Of a stretch of DNA of 20,780 bases, positions 7,694-15,488 are shown in pieces; position 1 is the first letter of the stretch, and each line of letters starts with the position of its first letter. Source of the DNA: Bacillota bacterium (GTDB lineage: Bacteria; Bacillota; Clostridia; Clostridiales; Clostridiaceae); NCBI GenBank assembly GCA_023445445.1, contig JAEXLD010000003.1, positions 1-20,780 on the forward strand. Reading direction: 5' to 3'. The notes beneath the pieces were generated by a model. That model was not told where the DNA came from, searched no databases, and worked only from the letters and a program-made list of their open reading frames with translations. The translations under genes and the position numbers were made by a program.

Positions 7694-8545
7694 TTAATCA
7701 CCTTCACAATCTTTCCAATTATTTATAATTTTTGCCCTCAATACTTTAAAATAATCATAGTCATCAAATAAAATAATCTTTGCGTATTCTTTTGCTTTTT
7801 TTATTCTTACTATTACTTCATCTATATGAGTAATAGTACTTTGTCCATCAAAAATAACATTAATTTCATCATTATTGCTTTTTATTCTAACTTCAATGTT
7901 ACTATTACTATTTAATACTATAGGTTGAATCCCAGTTGTATGGGCACAAATTGGAGTTAATGTAATTGCATCTACAGTTGGATAAACAAAGGGTCCTCCA
8001 GCTGAAAAGGAGTATGCTGTTGAGCCAGTAGGAGTAGCTATAATAAGTCCATCTCCTTTATAATTATAGTATCGTTTTCCATCGATATATATATCAAATC
8101 TTATCATTCTAGATAAACTTCCTCTTGCAATTACTATATCATTTAATGCTAGTGATTCATTAATTACTTTCTCTATGGAAAAATCACAAGTTAATAACAT
8201 TCTTTTTTCAGAAGTATAATTTCCATCTTTCAATTTTTGAAAAGCTTTATCTATATCTGAAAACTCTACACTTGATAAAAAGCCTAAATTTCCTATATTA
8301 ATGCCTAATATAGGTACATCTAGTTTTCCATTAATCCCCCTAGCTACGCTTAATATTGTCCCATCTCCGCCTAATACTATTATTAGATCTAGTAAATCTC
8401 TGAACTTATAACTAATTATATCATAACTGTTTAGCATGATAACTTCTATATCATCAAAATACTTATTTAGCTTTTCTTTAACTTTCAAAGCCATTCCCAT
8501 ATTTTTATCTTTATCCAAATTAATTGCAATAGCAACTCTTTTCAC
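7694..8545 (-). CDS. nadK: NAD kinase
   Basis: Makes NADP from NAD with ATP or polyphosphate; the only bacterial route to NADP. The 283-residue protein has the catalytic GGDGT at 59-63, the NIGNLGFLSS loop, and the NAD-binding TPTGSTAYSFSAGGP, all intact. The start is GTG at 8545, eight bases after a GGGGG site. The last codons (Glu-Gly-Asp-stop) double as the argR ribosome site, so the pair is translationally coupled. The 90-base gap to tlyA contains a 14-bp hairpin that may thin out transcription coming from the isoprenoid genes. Confidence 0.97.
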   Translation of the reverse strand: MKRVAIAINLDKDKNMGMALKVKEKLNKYFDDIEVIMLNSYDIISYKFRDLLDLIIVLGGDGTILSVARGINGKLDVPILGINIGNLGFLSSVEFSDIDKAFQKLKDGNYTSEKRMLLTCDFSIEKVINESLALNDIVIARGSLSRMIRFDIYIDGKRYYNYKGDGLIIATPTGSTAYSFSAGGPFVYPTVDAITLTPICAHTTGIQPIVLNSNSNIEVRIKSNNDEINVIFDGQSTITHIDEVIVRIKKAKEYAKIILFDDYDYFKVLRAKIINNWKDCEGD

Positions 8546-8581
8546 AATTATGCCCCCTATAGTTTACTTATACCATAAATT

Positions 8582-8621
8582 TTATTAAAGGCTTCAAGTT
8601 AATTCTAGAAGCCTTTAATAA
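8582..8621 (-). terminator. 14-bp hairpin between tlyA and nadK, weak terminator or attenuator
   Basis: Perfect inverted repeat TTATTAAAGGCTTC (8582-8595) with its complement (8608-8621), 12-base loop, starting 14 bases after tlyA. The minus-strand sequence after the stem (AATTTATGG) has only a short T-run, so read-through into nadK is likely. A possible -10 (TATAAG) follows but has no -35. Confidence 0.55.
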
Positions 8622-8635
8622 GATTCAATATAAAA

Positions 8636-9445
8636 TTATAATAAATTATGCGATTCATTTACAGTAATTTCAATATCATTAATAGAAAATGTTGATTCCC
8701 TATTTTTATCTTTTGTAAAGTATACAAGATATTCAATATTCCCCTCAGGACCTTTAATTGGAGAATAACTTACTGCTAATATGTTTAAATTTTCAGAGTA
8801 TAAATAATCAACTATACTTTTCACTACTTCTTTATGAACATTTATGTCTCTAACTACACCTTTTTTGCCTACTTTTTCTTTACCAGCTTCAAATTGAGGC
8901 TTAATTAAGGCAACAACTTCACCTTCAGTGCTTAATAAATTTATAGTGGCAGGCATAATTTTTTTCAATGAAATAAAAGAAACATCTATAGATGCAAAAT
9001 CAATAGCTTCTCCTATGTCCTCTGGAGTAACATATCTAATATTTGTTCTTTCCATACAAACAACTCTTGAATCTGTTCGTAGCTTCCATGCAAATTGTCC
9101 ATACCCTACATCAATTGAAAAAACTTTTTTTGCTCCATTTTGTAACATACAATCTGTAAATCCACCTGTGGATGCTCCTATATCCATGCAAGTTTTATTA
9201 TCTAAGGAAATTCCAAATTCCTTCATAGCCTTTTCAAGCTTTAATCCTCCCCTACTTACGTAAGGTATTTCTTGTCCCTTGAAAATAATTTCTGAATCTA
9301 TATTAACCTTTTCACCAGCTTTATCCACTCTTTGTCCATCAACAAATATTTTACCAGCCATTATACTTGTTTTTGCTCTTTCCCTAGAGGTAAATATTCC
9401 TTTTTCAACTAAAAGTATATCAAGTCTTTCTTTTTTCCCAGACAT
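8636..9445 (-). CDS. tlyA: TlyA-family rRNA 2'-O-methyltransferase
   Basis: S4-domain methyltransferase. The Mycobacterium member methylates 16S and 23S rRNA ribose. Residues 5-65 are the S4 RNA-binding domain (RLDILLVEKG, RERAKTSIMAGKIFVDG). Residues 66-250 are an FtsJ/RrmJ-like Rossmann methyltransferase with the SAM motif DIGASTGGFTD (88-98). Candidate catalytic residues are Lys69, Asp154, Lys182 and the Glu in EGNIEYL. The family has also been called 'hemolysin A', a name without support here. ATG at 9445 follows AAAGGAG; the dxs stop is 11 bases upstream, so the two are co-transcribed. It corresponds to B. subtilis yqxC, which lies in the same order after dxs. Confidence 0.93.
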   Translation of the reverse strand: MSGKKERLDILLVEKGIFTSRERAKTSIMAGKIFVDGQRVDKAGEKVNIDSEIIFKGQEIPYVSRGGLKLEKAMKEFGISLDNKTCMDIGASTGGFTDCMLQNGAKKVFSIDVGYGQFAWKLRTDSRVVCMERTNIRYVTPEDIGEAIDFASIDVSFISLKKIMPATINLLSTEGEVVALIKPQFEAGKEKVGKKGVVRDINVHKEVVKSIVDYLYSENLNILAVSYSPIKGPEGNIEYLVYFTKDKNRESTFSINDIEITVNESHNLL

Positions 9446-9456
9446 TTTAATCTCCT

Positions 9457-11316
9457 TTATTTATAAAGTTCTATGATTGATTCTGCAATTCCTTCTGAAT
9501 CTAATTTATTTTCTTTATATAATGTGTTAATGTCACCTTGATGAACAAATTTATTATTAAATCCTAAAGCTTTAAATTTATTTTTAAATCCTAATTCATT
9601 TAAGTTCATTAATACATAACTGCCAAATCCACCGTTAGTAATATTATCTTCTATAGTTACAATATCATAGCCATCATTTATTAATTCTTGTAACATGTAA
9701 TTATCTAAAGGCTTTACAAAGGTTGCATTAACTATTAACGGATTAATTCCTTGCTTTAATAGCTCTTCTTTAGCTAATACAGAATATTGTAGCATTTTGC
9801 CAACAGCTATAATTGCCACTTTTTCTCCATGAGATACTCTTTCCCATTTGCCATATTCTATTGAAGTTAAAGGCTTTATGTTATCACATAAATCTCCACC
9901 TCTTGGATACCTTAGCGCAACAGGTCCATTATGATTTAATGCCCATTTAAGCATTATCTTTACTTCTTCTAAATGCTTAGGTGCTAAAACAGTCATATTA
10001 GGTACTGCTGATAAATATGATAAATCAAATATTCCCTGATGAGTTTCACCATCTTCTCCAACTAAACCTGCTCTATCTATAGCAAATACTACTGGCATAT
10101 TCTGAATACAAACATCATGTATTAATTGATCAAAGGCTCTTTGTAAAAAGGTTGAATAAACGGCAAACACTGGTTTTAAATTTGCAGCTGCAAATCCCGC
10201 TGATAAGGTAGTAGCATGACCTTCAGCTATTCCTACGTCAAAGAATCTATTAGGAAATTCTTTAGCGAAATCCTTTAGTCCAGTTCCATCAGGCATAGCA
10301 GCTGTTATAGCAACTATTCTATCATCTTCCTTTGCTAATTCAATCATTGCATCACCAAAAGCTTTAGAATAATTTTTATTACTTTTAGTATTAGTTTCTC
10401 CACTTTCTAAATCAAAAGGACTAACTCCATGATATTTATTAGGATTTTTTTCTGCTAATTCATATCCTTTACCTTTATTAGTTACTACATGGATTATTAC
10501 TGGTTCATTAATTTTTTTTGTCATTTCAAAAACTTCGCTTAAAAGCTCTATATTATGTCCATCTATAGGTCCTATATATTTTAATCCCATATCCTCAAAA
10601 AGCATTGATGGCACTATAAATTGTTTTATTCCATCTTTAAATTTTGATATATATGTGGCAACTTTTTCTCCTGTTTTAGATGCTTTTAGTGTTTCATTTA
10701 TTTCTGATTTTAATTTATTATATTTGGGTTCCATTCTTAGCTTATTTAAATGCTTAGATACACCACCAACATTTGGTGAAATACTCATTTGATTATCATT
10801 TAAAATAACTATCATTTTAGTCTTTTTAAATCCAACATCATTTAAAGCTTCTAAAGCCATTCCTCCAGTTAAGGCTCCATCACCAATAACTGCAATTACT
10901 TCATTTTTTTCTTTTCTTATATCTCTAGCTCTAGCCATTCCTAAAGCTGCTGATATAGATGTACTGCTGTGCCCTGTATCAAAGGCATCATACTTGCTTT
11001 CACATCTTTTTGGAAATCCACTTAAGCCATTATACTGTCTTAGTTTATGGAATTGATCCTTTCTTCCTGTTAAAATTTTATGAACATAGCATTGATGTCC
11101 AACATCCCATACTATTTTATCTTCATCAAAATTAAAACTTTTAAATAAAGCTATAGTTAATTCAACTACTCCTAAATTGGAAGCTAAATGCCCACCAGTT
11201 TTAGAAACACTATCTATTAAAAATTCTCTTATTTCAGAAGCTAATACTTCTGATTCAATATTGGTTAATTTCTTTACTTCTTCAATAGAGGTAATTTTAT
11301 CTAATATTCTTCCCAT
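9457..11316 (-). CDS. dxs: 1-deoxy-D-xylulose-5-phosphate synthase
   Basis: First enzyme of the MEP isoprenoid pathway: pyruvate plus glyceraldehyde-3-phosphate to DXP, with thiamine diphosphate. Landmarks in order: DVGHQCYVHKILTGR, GHSSTSISAALGMA, the thiamine site GDGALTGGMALEALND with the closing Asn, the catalytic Glu in FDVGIAEGHA, DRAGLVGEDGETHQG, and YPRGG. All key residues are present. The protein is 619 residues with ATG at 11316, seven bases after AAAGG; the frame opens two codons earlier at a TTG. It follows ispA by 19 bases. dxs feeds IPP/DMAPP to the prenyl synthase encoded just upstream. Confidence 0.97.
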   Translation of the reverse strand: MGRILDKITSIEEVKKLTNIESEVLASEIREFLIDSVSKTGGHLASNLGVVELTIALFKSFNFDEDKIVWDVGHQCYVHKILTGRKDQFHKLRQYNGLSGFPKRCESKYDAFDTGHSSTSISAALGMARARDIRKEKNEVIAVIGDGALTGGMALEALNDVGFKKTKMIVILNDNQMSISPNVGGVSKHLNKLRMEPKYNKLKSEINETLKASKTGEKVATYISKFKDGIKQFIVPSMLFEDMGLKYIGPIDGHNIELLSEVFEMTKKINEPVIIHVVTNKGKGYELAEKNPNKYHGVSPFDLESGETNTKSNKNYSKAFGDAMIELAKEDDRIVAITAAMPDGTGLKDFAKEFPNRFFDVGIAEGHATTLSAGFAAANLKPVFAVYSTFLQRAFDQLIHDVCIQNMPVVFAIDRAGLVGEDGETHQGIFDLSYLSAVPNMTVLAPKHLEEVKIMLKWALNHNGPVALRYPRGGDLCDNIKPLTSIEYGKWERVSHGEKVAIIAVGKMLQYSVLAKEELLKQGINPLIVNATFVKPLDNYMLQELINDGYDIVTIEDNITNGGFGSYVLMNLNELGFKNKFKALGFNNKFVHQGDINTLYKENKLDSEGIAESIIELYK

Positions 11317-11335
11317 AATCAAACCTTTCTTTCTA

Positions 11336-12205
11336 TTAAAATTCTCTATTTAATAAATCTAAAGTTAATTCATTTAAGTCAATAGCATCTGCAGAAAGGC
11401 TCTTCAACAATTCAATACATTCATTTGTTAATTTAATACATTCTCTCTCACAATATTCTAAGCCAAATAAAGATATGAAGTTTGACTTATTTTCATCACA
11501 ATTAATATTTTTCCCAAGCTTAGATACTTCACCTGTAATATCTAAAATATCATCTTTAATTTGAAAGGCTAATCCTAGCTTTAATCCAAACTCATTTAAT
11601 ATTTCAATATCTTTTTTAGGTGCATCTGCTAAAATTGCAGCAGATACAATTGAAGCTCTTATTAGCTCTCCTGTTTTTTTATTATGCATATAGATAAGTT
11701 CTTCCTTAGATATCTCTTTATTTTCAGCCATAATATCTACAACCTGACCTCCAATCATTCCTTCTGGTCCTGCTGCTTCTGATATTTCTCTTGATGCAAG
11801 TAAAGCTCTCTCCCCATTTTTTATAGAAAAAAGCATAAGTAAACTCATTGCCTCATTTAATAGCGTATCCCCTGCTAATATAGCTATACTTTCCCCAAAT
11901 TTTTTATGATTAGTTGGCATTCCCCTTCTTAAATCATCATTGTCCATACATGGTAAATCATCATGTATAAGAGAGTAAGTATGAATCATCTCAATTGCTG
12001 AGGCCATTTCTATTACGTCTTTATAATTATCTCTATATAAACTATACGTTAATAGGAATAATATAGGTCTTATTCTTTTCCCTCCTATATTAAGGCTATA
12101 ACTTGCTGCATCATATATAATCTTATTATAACTTCCTTTATCAATAAAGTACAAATTTAAATAACTATTAATATAATCTCTATAATAATTTATATTGTTA
12201 CTCAT
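11336..12205 (-). CDS. ispA: Farnesyl diphosphate synthase (short-chain prenyl synthase)
   Basis: Condenses IPP with DMAPP and GPP to make farnesyl diphosphate for undecaprenyl and quinone-type lipids. The 289-residue all-helical protein has the first aspartate-rich motif DDLPCMD at 82-88 followed by DDLRRG, and the second, DDILD, at 218-222. GGKRIRP (41-47) and HKKFGE are also typical. The two residues inserted in the first motif and the length fit the bacterial FPP synthase type; strict chain length (GPP or FPP) cannot be proved from sequence. ATG at 12205 overlaps the end of xseB by 8 bases, with the GGAG site inside xseB, so the genes are coupled. Confidence 0.95.
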   Translation of the reverse strand: MSNNINYYRDYINSYLNLYFIDKGSYNKIIYDAASYSLNIGGKRIRPILFLLTYSLYRDNYKDVIEMASAIEMIHTYSLIHDDLPCMDNDDLRRGMPTNHKKFGESIAILAGDTLLNEAMSLLMLFSIKNGERALLASREISEAAGPEGMIGGQVVDIMAENKEISKEELIYMHNKKTGELIRASIVSAAILADAPKKDIEILNEFGLKLGLAFQIKDDILDITGEVSKLGKNINCDENKSNFISLFGLEYCERECIKLTNECIELLKSLSADAIDLNELTLDLLNREF

Positions 12206-12410
12206 TCTTTAGCTCCATTTCCATTTCCTCTTTAATCACACTTATCTTGCCTTCTAAAGAATTTAAAGTCTTATATAATTTATTTATCAATTTAACTCCA
12301 CTTTCATATTCCTTCATTAAATCTTCAAGTGGAAGCTCGTTACTTTCCATTTTACTTAATATATCTTGAAGATTATTTAACATATCTTCATAAGATTCTT
12401 TTTTAGCCAT
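12198..12410 (-). CDS. xseB: Exonuclease VII small subunit
   Basis: At 70 residues it has the size and wording of XseB (YEDMLNNLQDILSKMES, then LPLEDLMKEYESGVKL), two helices forming a hairpin. Several copies bind each XseA subunit to form exonuclease VII, which degrades single-stranded DNA from both ends. ATG at 12410 follows AGGGAG. The gene starts 21 bases after xseA and overlaps ispA by 8 bases. Confidence 0.96.
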   Translation of the reverse strand: MAKKESYEDMLNNLQDILSKMESNELPLEDLMKEYESGVKLINKLYKTLNSLEGKISVIKEEMEMELKNE

Positions 12411-12431
12411 AAATCTTCAACTCCCTTTAAT

Positions 12432-13634
12432 TTAATTAAAATCTTTTATAATTTTCCCTTTGACTCTTCCATCATTGAAAAGAATATTTATTTCTTCTGT
12501 GTCTCCTAAAGCCTTCTTAGAAGAAATAATATTTTTATCTTTATCTTCAACTATTGCATATCCTTTATTTAAAACATTAATAGGATTATGTGCTTTAAGT
12601 AATTCATTAAGGGAATAAATTTTCATTTTTTCCTTATCAAGTTTATTTAATACAAGATTATTTAATTTTTCTCCAATTCTATCTATTTCAATATAAGAAT
12701 TAGATAGGGTAACTTCAGGATTCATGGATGTCATTAATTTTTTATAATTATATAGTCTTTCCTTTTCGTAGTTTAAAGTATCCAAAATTATTTTATTCAT
12801 ATTACTTTCATAGTCTTTTATTAATTTTTTAATATCACTTTCTAAAGGTACTGCTATTTCTGCAGCTTGAGAAGGAGTTGATGCTCTATAATCACTTACA
12901 AAATCAGAAATTGTAAAATCAACTTCATGTCCAACTGCAGAAATTATAGGGATTTTAGATTTAAAAATTTCCTTTGCTAACTCTTCTTCATTAAAGTTCC
13001 ATAGTTCTTCTAAAGAACCTCCACCTCTTCCAATAATTATAGTATCAACATTTTTTTTATTATTGAAATATTTTATACCTTTTATAATAGTCTTATATGC
13101 ACCATCACCTTGTACTTGTGCTGGATATAATACAATATCAACTAATGAATTTCTTCTTTTAGTTACATTTATTATATCTCTAATTACAGCTCCTGTTTCA
13201 GATGTTACTACACCAATTCTTCTTGGCATTTTAGGAATGCTCTTTTTATTTTCAATGCTAAAGTATCCTTCATCTTGAAGTTTCTTTTTAAGATTTTCAA
13301 ATTTAATATGAAGCTCACCTAAACCTTCTTTTTCTAATTTATCAATATATAATTGCAGTGAACCTGTTCCTTGATATATTGAACATCTAGCTGCAGCTAT
13401 AACCTGCATACCATCTTCCAGCTTAAAATCTAAATTAATACAACTACTTTTAAACATTACACAATTTATTTTACTACTGGCATCCTTTAAAGAAAAATAA
13501 ATATGTCCACTACTGTGATATTTTAAATTGGATATTTCCCCTCTTACTACTAAGTTATTTAAAATATAGTCATTATCTAATATTTTTTTTATATAATTAT
13601 TAACCTCACTAACTGTTAAAGTTTTCATTCTCAT
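12432..13634 (-). CDS. xseA: Exonuclease VII large subunit
   Basis: Catalytic subunit of the single-strand DNA exonuclease, partner of XseB encoded next. An N-terminal OB-fold (about 5-100; VVRGEISNLKYHSSGHIYFSLKD) binds DNA. The nuclease domain holds IGRGGGSLEELWNFNEE and GHEVDFTISDFVSDYRASTPSQAAE. A long charged coiled region (about 265-345) precedes the C-terminal NVLNKGYAIV segment. At 400 residues it is slightly shorter than the 450 typical for Proteobacteria but normal for clostridia. The start overlaps the end of folD by 26 bases. ATG at 13634 or the second ATG at 13628 are both possible; a GAGG lies 12 bases before the first, and neither has an ideal site, which fits coupling to folD. 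Confidence 0.95.
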   Translation of the reverse strand: MRMKTLTVSEVNNYIKKILDNDYILNNLVVRGEISNLKYHSSGHIYFSLKDASSKINCVMFKSSCINLDFKLEDGMQVIAAARCSIYQGTGSLQLYIDKLEKEGLGELHIKFENLKKKLQDEGYFSIENKKSIPKMPRRIGVVTSETGAVIRDIINVTKRRNSLVDIVLYPAQVQGDGAYKTIIKGIKYFNNKKNVDTIIIGRGGGSLEELWNFNEEELAKEIFKSKIPIISAVGHEVDFTISDFVSDYRASTPSQAAEIAVPLESDIKKLIKDYESNMNKIILDTLNYEKERLYNYKKLMTSMNPEVTLSNSYIEIDRIGEKLNNLVLNKLDKEKMKIYSLNELLKAHNPINVLNKGYAIVEDKDKNIISSKKALGDTEEINILFNDGRVKGKIIKDFN

Positions 13635-14472
13635 ACTTTACTAACGCCTCACATGAATTTTTAATTAATAAAGTAGTGGTTAATGCTCCTACTCCACCTG
13701 GTACTGGAGTAATCATTTCTACTTCATCAACAATTTCATCAAAGTCTACATCACCTGTTATTTTACCATTTAATGATGAAGTACCAACATCTATCACTAT
13801 AGATTTTTTATTAATGTATTCTTTATTTATATATTTAGCTCTACCAATTGCTACAATTAATATATCTGCTTTTTTACAAATAGCTTTTAAATCCTTAGTT
13901 TTTGAATGACATATAGTTGTTGTAGCATTTTTATTAAGTAGTAATTGAGCTACAGGTTTTCCAACTATATTACTTCTGCCTATAACAACAACATTTTTAC
14001 CTTGTAACTCTATATTATATCTTTCTAATAATGTTATAACAGAATTAGGTGTACAAGGTAAAAATACATTTTCTCCACAATAAAGCTTACCTTGATTAAT
14101 ATAAGTTAAACAATCTATATCTTTTCTTGGTGAAATAGCATTAATAATTTTCTTTTCATTTAAGCTCTTAGGTAAAGGAAGCTGTAGAATTATTCCATCT
14201 ACACCCTTATCTTCATTCAATTTACTTATTATATTTATAAGTGTGTCTTCTTCTACGTCTTCTTCTATAATAATTTTATCAAATTCAACTCCAAGGGAAG
14301 TTGCAATTTTTTCTTGACTATTAATATAGTAAATTGATCCTCCATCATTTCCTACTAATATAGATGCTATTTTAGGTGCTCTAAGACCTTTTTCTAATCT
14401 TCCTTTTACAAATGCTTTAATTTCTTCTTTTATTTCTAAAGAAATTTTTCTGCCATCTATTATATTTTCCAC
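13609..14472 (-). CDS. folD: FolD, methylene-THF dehydrogenase / cyclohydrolase
   Basis: Oxidises 5,10-methylene-THF to methenyl-THF with NADP; in most bacteria the same site hydrolyses it to 10-formyl-THF. The 287-residue protein has the substrate motif GVDGIILQLPLP, the Rossmann GRSNIVGKPVA, and TPVPGGVGALTTTLL, all intact. The catalytic segment, usually Y-x-x-x-K (as in YVRNKEK), reads Tyr49 followed by INSQ, so the cyclohydrolase Lys is Gln53, although Lys55 follows. In the human enzyme Lys-to-Gln at this place removes cyclohydrolase but keeps dehydrogenase activity. This protein may therefore be dehydrogenase-only and rely on a separate FchA. The start is GTG at 14472, after AGGGGGC. It is the first gene of the folD-tlyA run, 22 bases after nusB. 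Confidence 0.95.
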   Translation of the reverse strand: MENIIDGRKISLEIKEEIKAFVKGRLEKGLRAPKIASILVGNDGGSIYYINSQEKIATSLGVEFDKIIIEEDVEEDTLINIISKLNEDKGVDGIILQLPLPKSLNEKKIINAISPRKDIDCLTYINQGKLYCGENVFLPCTPNSVITLLERYNIELQGKNVVVIGRSNIVGKPVAQLLLNKNATTTICHSKTKDLKAICKKADILIVAIGRAKYINKEYINKKSIVIDVGTSSLNGKITGDVDFDEIVDEVEMITPVPGGVGALTTTLLIKNSCEALVKYENENFNS

Positions 14473-14494
14473 GGAAAACAGCCCCCTATTTATC

Positions 14495-14899
14495 TTATAA
14501 ATTCTTAAATGCTTTATCTAGTACCCCATTTATAAAAGATACACTTTTATCATCTGAATATTTTTTAGTCATTTCTATTGCTTCATTTATAGCTACCTTT
14601 TCAGGAACATCTTCTATATAAAGCATTTCTCCAATTGCTAATCTTAATATTGATAAATTAACTTTAGATATTCTCTCTAGTTTCCAATTAGTTAGAGTTT
14701 CTTCTATTTTCTTATCAATTTCAGTTTTGTTTTCTTCTACCTTTAAAAGTATTTCTTTTATATAATCTAAGTCTATAGTGTTCAAATTCATTTCGTAGTC
14801 TTCTAGGAATGTTTCTATAGTTTCTTCAAGTGTATTTTTGCTTAAAGTCATTCCAAATAGTAATTCCATTGCTATTTCTCTAGATCTTTTTCTATTCAT
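14495..14899 (-). CDS. nusB: Transcription antitermination factor NusB
   Basis: Binds the boxA RNA of rRNA leaders together with NusE (ribosomal protein S10) to keep RNA polymerase processive. At 134 residues it is all-helical, with the family opening RSREIAMELLFGM and the closing block DVPEKVAINEAIEMTKKYSD, then FINGVLDKAFK. ATG at 14899 follows AGGAGG. Its leader holds its own promoter and a perfect palindrome, and an upstream terminator ends the asp23-like transcript. nusB therefore likely starts the long folD-to-tlyA unit. Confidence 0.96.
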   Translation of the reverse strand: MNRKRSREIAMELLFGMTLSKNTLEETIETFLEDYEMNLNTIDLDYIKEILLKVEENKTEIDKKIEETLTNWKLERISKVNLSILRLAIGEMLYIEDVPEKVAINEAIEMTKKYSDDKSVSFINGVLDKAFKNL

Positions 14900-14917
14900 T
14901 TTATCCTCCTAAGTGCT

Positions 14918-14935
14918 GTTAATAATATTATTAAC
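14918..14935. repeat. Perfect 18-bp palindrome in the nusB leader
   Basis: GTTAATAATATTATTAAC, uninterrupted, about 20 bases after the predicted transcription start and just before the AGGAGG. It could be a protein operator, or a leader hairpin close to the ribosome site; its low complexity means chance is possible. Confidence 0.6.
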
Positions 14936-14960
14936 CTTATAAAACTTTCTAATCATAAAT

Positions 14961-14989
14961 ATACTACAACAAATTTATTTAAAGCACAA
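14961..14989 (-). promoter_or_regulatory. Sigma-A promoter candidate for nusB
   Basis: On the minus strand: -35 TTGTGC (14989-14984), 17-base spacer, -10 TAGTAT (14966-14961). It sits just after the terminator of the preceding gene. Confidence 0.5.
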
Positions 14990-14997
14990 GAAAAACA

Positions 14998-15017
14998 CCC
15001 TCTGAAAAATCAGAGGG
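14998..15017 (-). terminator. Rho-independent terminator after the asp23-like gene
   Basis: GC-rich 8-bp stem (CCCTCTGA at 14998-15005 and its complement at 15010-15017) with a 4-base loop, followed on the minus strand by TGTTTTTCTTGT. It begins 5 bases after the stop of the Asp23-family gene. Confidence 0.9.
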
Positions 15018-15022
15018 TTTAA

Positions 15023-15409
15023 TTATTTTTCTTTGTTTTCTAATTTTTCTATTTTAGGAACATAAATGTTCTGAACATTAATATTTACTGCTGTAACATT
15101 TAATCCAGTCATAGTTTCAACAGTTTTCTTAACATTCTCTTGAACAGCACTTACCACTTCAGGTATTTTAACACCATACTCTACACCTAAATTTAATTCA
15201 ATAGTAGCATAGTCTTCATTTAAAGTTACTTTCACATTTTTTCCAGCGCTTTTCTTTCCTTTTAGCAATTGTGATATGTTATTACCAACCATGTGTTGTA
15301 GATCTTCTACTCCATTTATTTCTTCTGCGGCTATTCCAGCTATAACGCTAACAACTTCATCAGATATTTTAACTATTCCTAAATTTTCTTCGTAGTTCAT
15401 ATTGTCCAT
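15023..15409 (-). CDS. Asp23/Gls24 family protein (YqhY-like)
   Basis: Small soluble protein of the Asp23/DUF322 family, 128 residues: NLGIVKISDEVVSVIAGIAA, the GVxxL segment, and a second half VEYGVKIPEVVSAVQENVKKTVETMTGL. The position before nusB matches yqhY of B. subtilis, a family member tied genetically to acetyl-CoA carboxylase; there accB and accC lie upstream, but here they are absent. ATG at 15409 follows AGGAGG. A consensus promoter overlaps the end of spoIIIAH, and a GC-rich terminator follows the stop, so this is a single-gene unit, probably expressed in growing cells rather than with the sporulation genes before it. Biochemical function is unknown. Confidence 0.92.
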   Translation of the reverse strand: MDNMNYEENLGIVKISDEVVSVIAGIAAEEINGVEDLQHMVGNNISQLLKGKKSAGKNVKVTLNEDYATIELNLGVEYGVKIPEVVSAVQENVKKTVETMTGLNVTAVNINVQNIYVPKIEKLENKEK

Positions 15410-15425
15410 TTCATTACCTCCTAGC

Positions 15426-15441
15426 GTTTTGATATCAAAAC
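15426..15441. repeat. Perfect 16-bp palindrome in the asp23-like leader
   Basis: GTTTTGATATCAAAAC, without spacer, lying between the -10 box and the Shine-Dalgarno of the Asp23-family gene, about 15-30 bases after the predicted start site. A repressor operator at this place would block early elongation; an RNA hairpin is the alternative. Confidence 0.6.
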
Positions 15442-15455
15442 TCTTTCTTATGTTA

Positions 15456-15484
15456 ATTATATCAAAGCAAATTCTATATTACAA
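15456..15484 (-). promoter_or_regulatory. Sigma-A promoter of the asp23-like gene
   Basis: On the minus strand: -35 TTGTAA (15484-15479), 17-base spacer ending in TGA, -10 TATAAT (15461-15456), i.e. also an extended -10. It begins a few bases before the end of the spoIIIA operon. The best promoter in the window. Confidence 0.75.
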
Positions 15485-15488
15485 TGAA

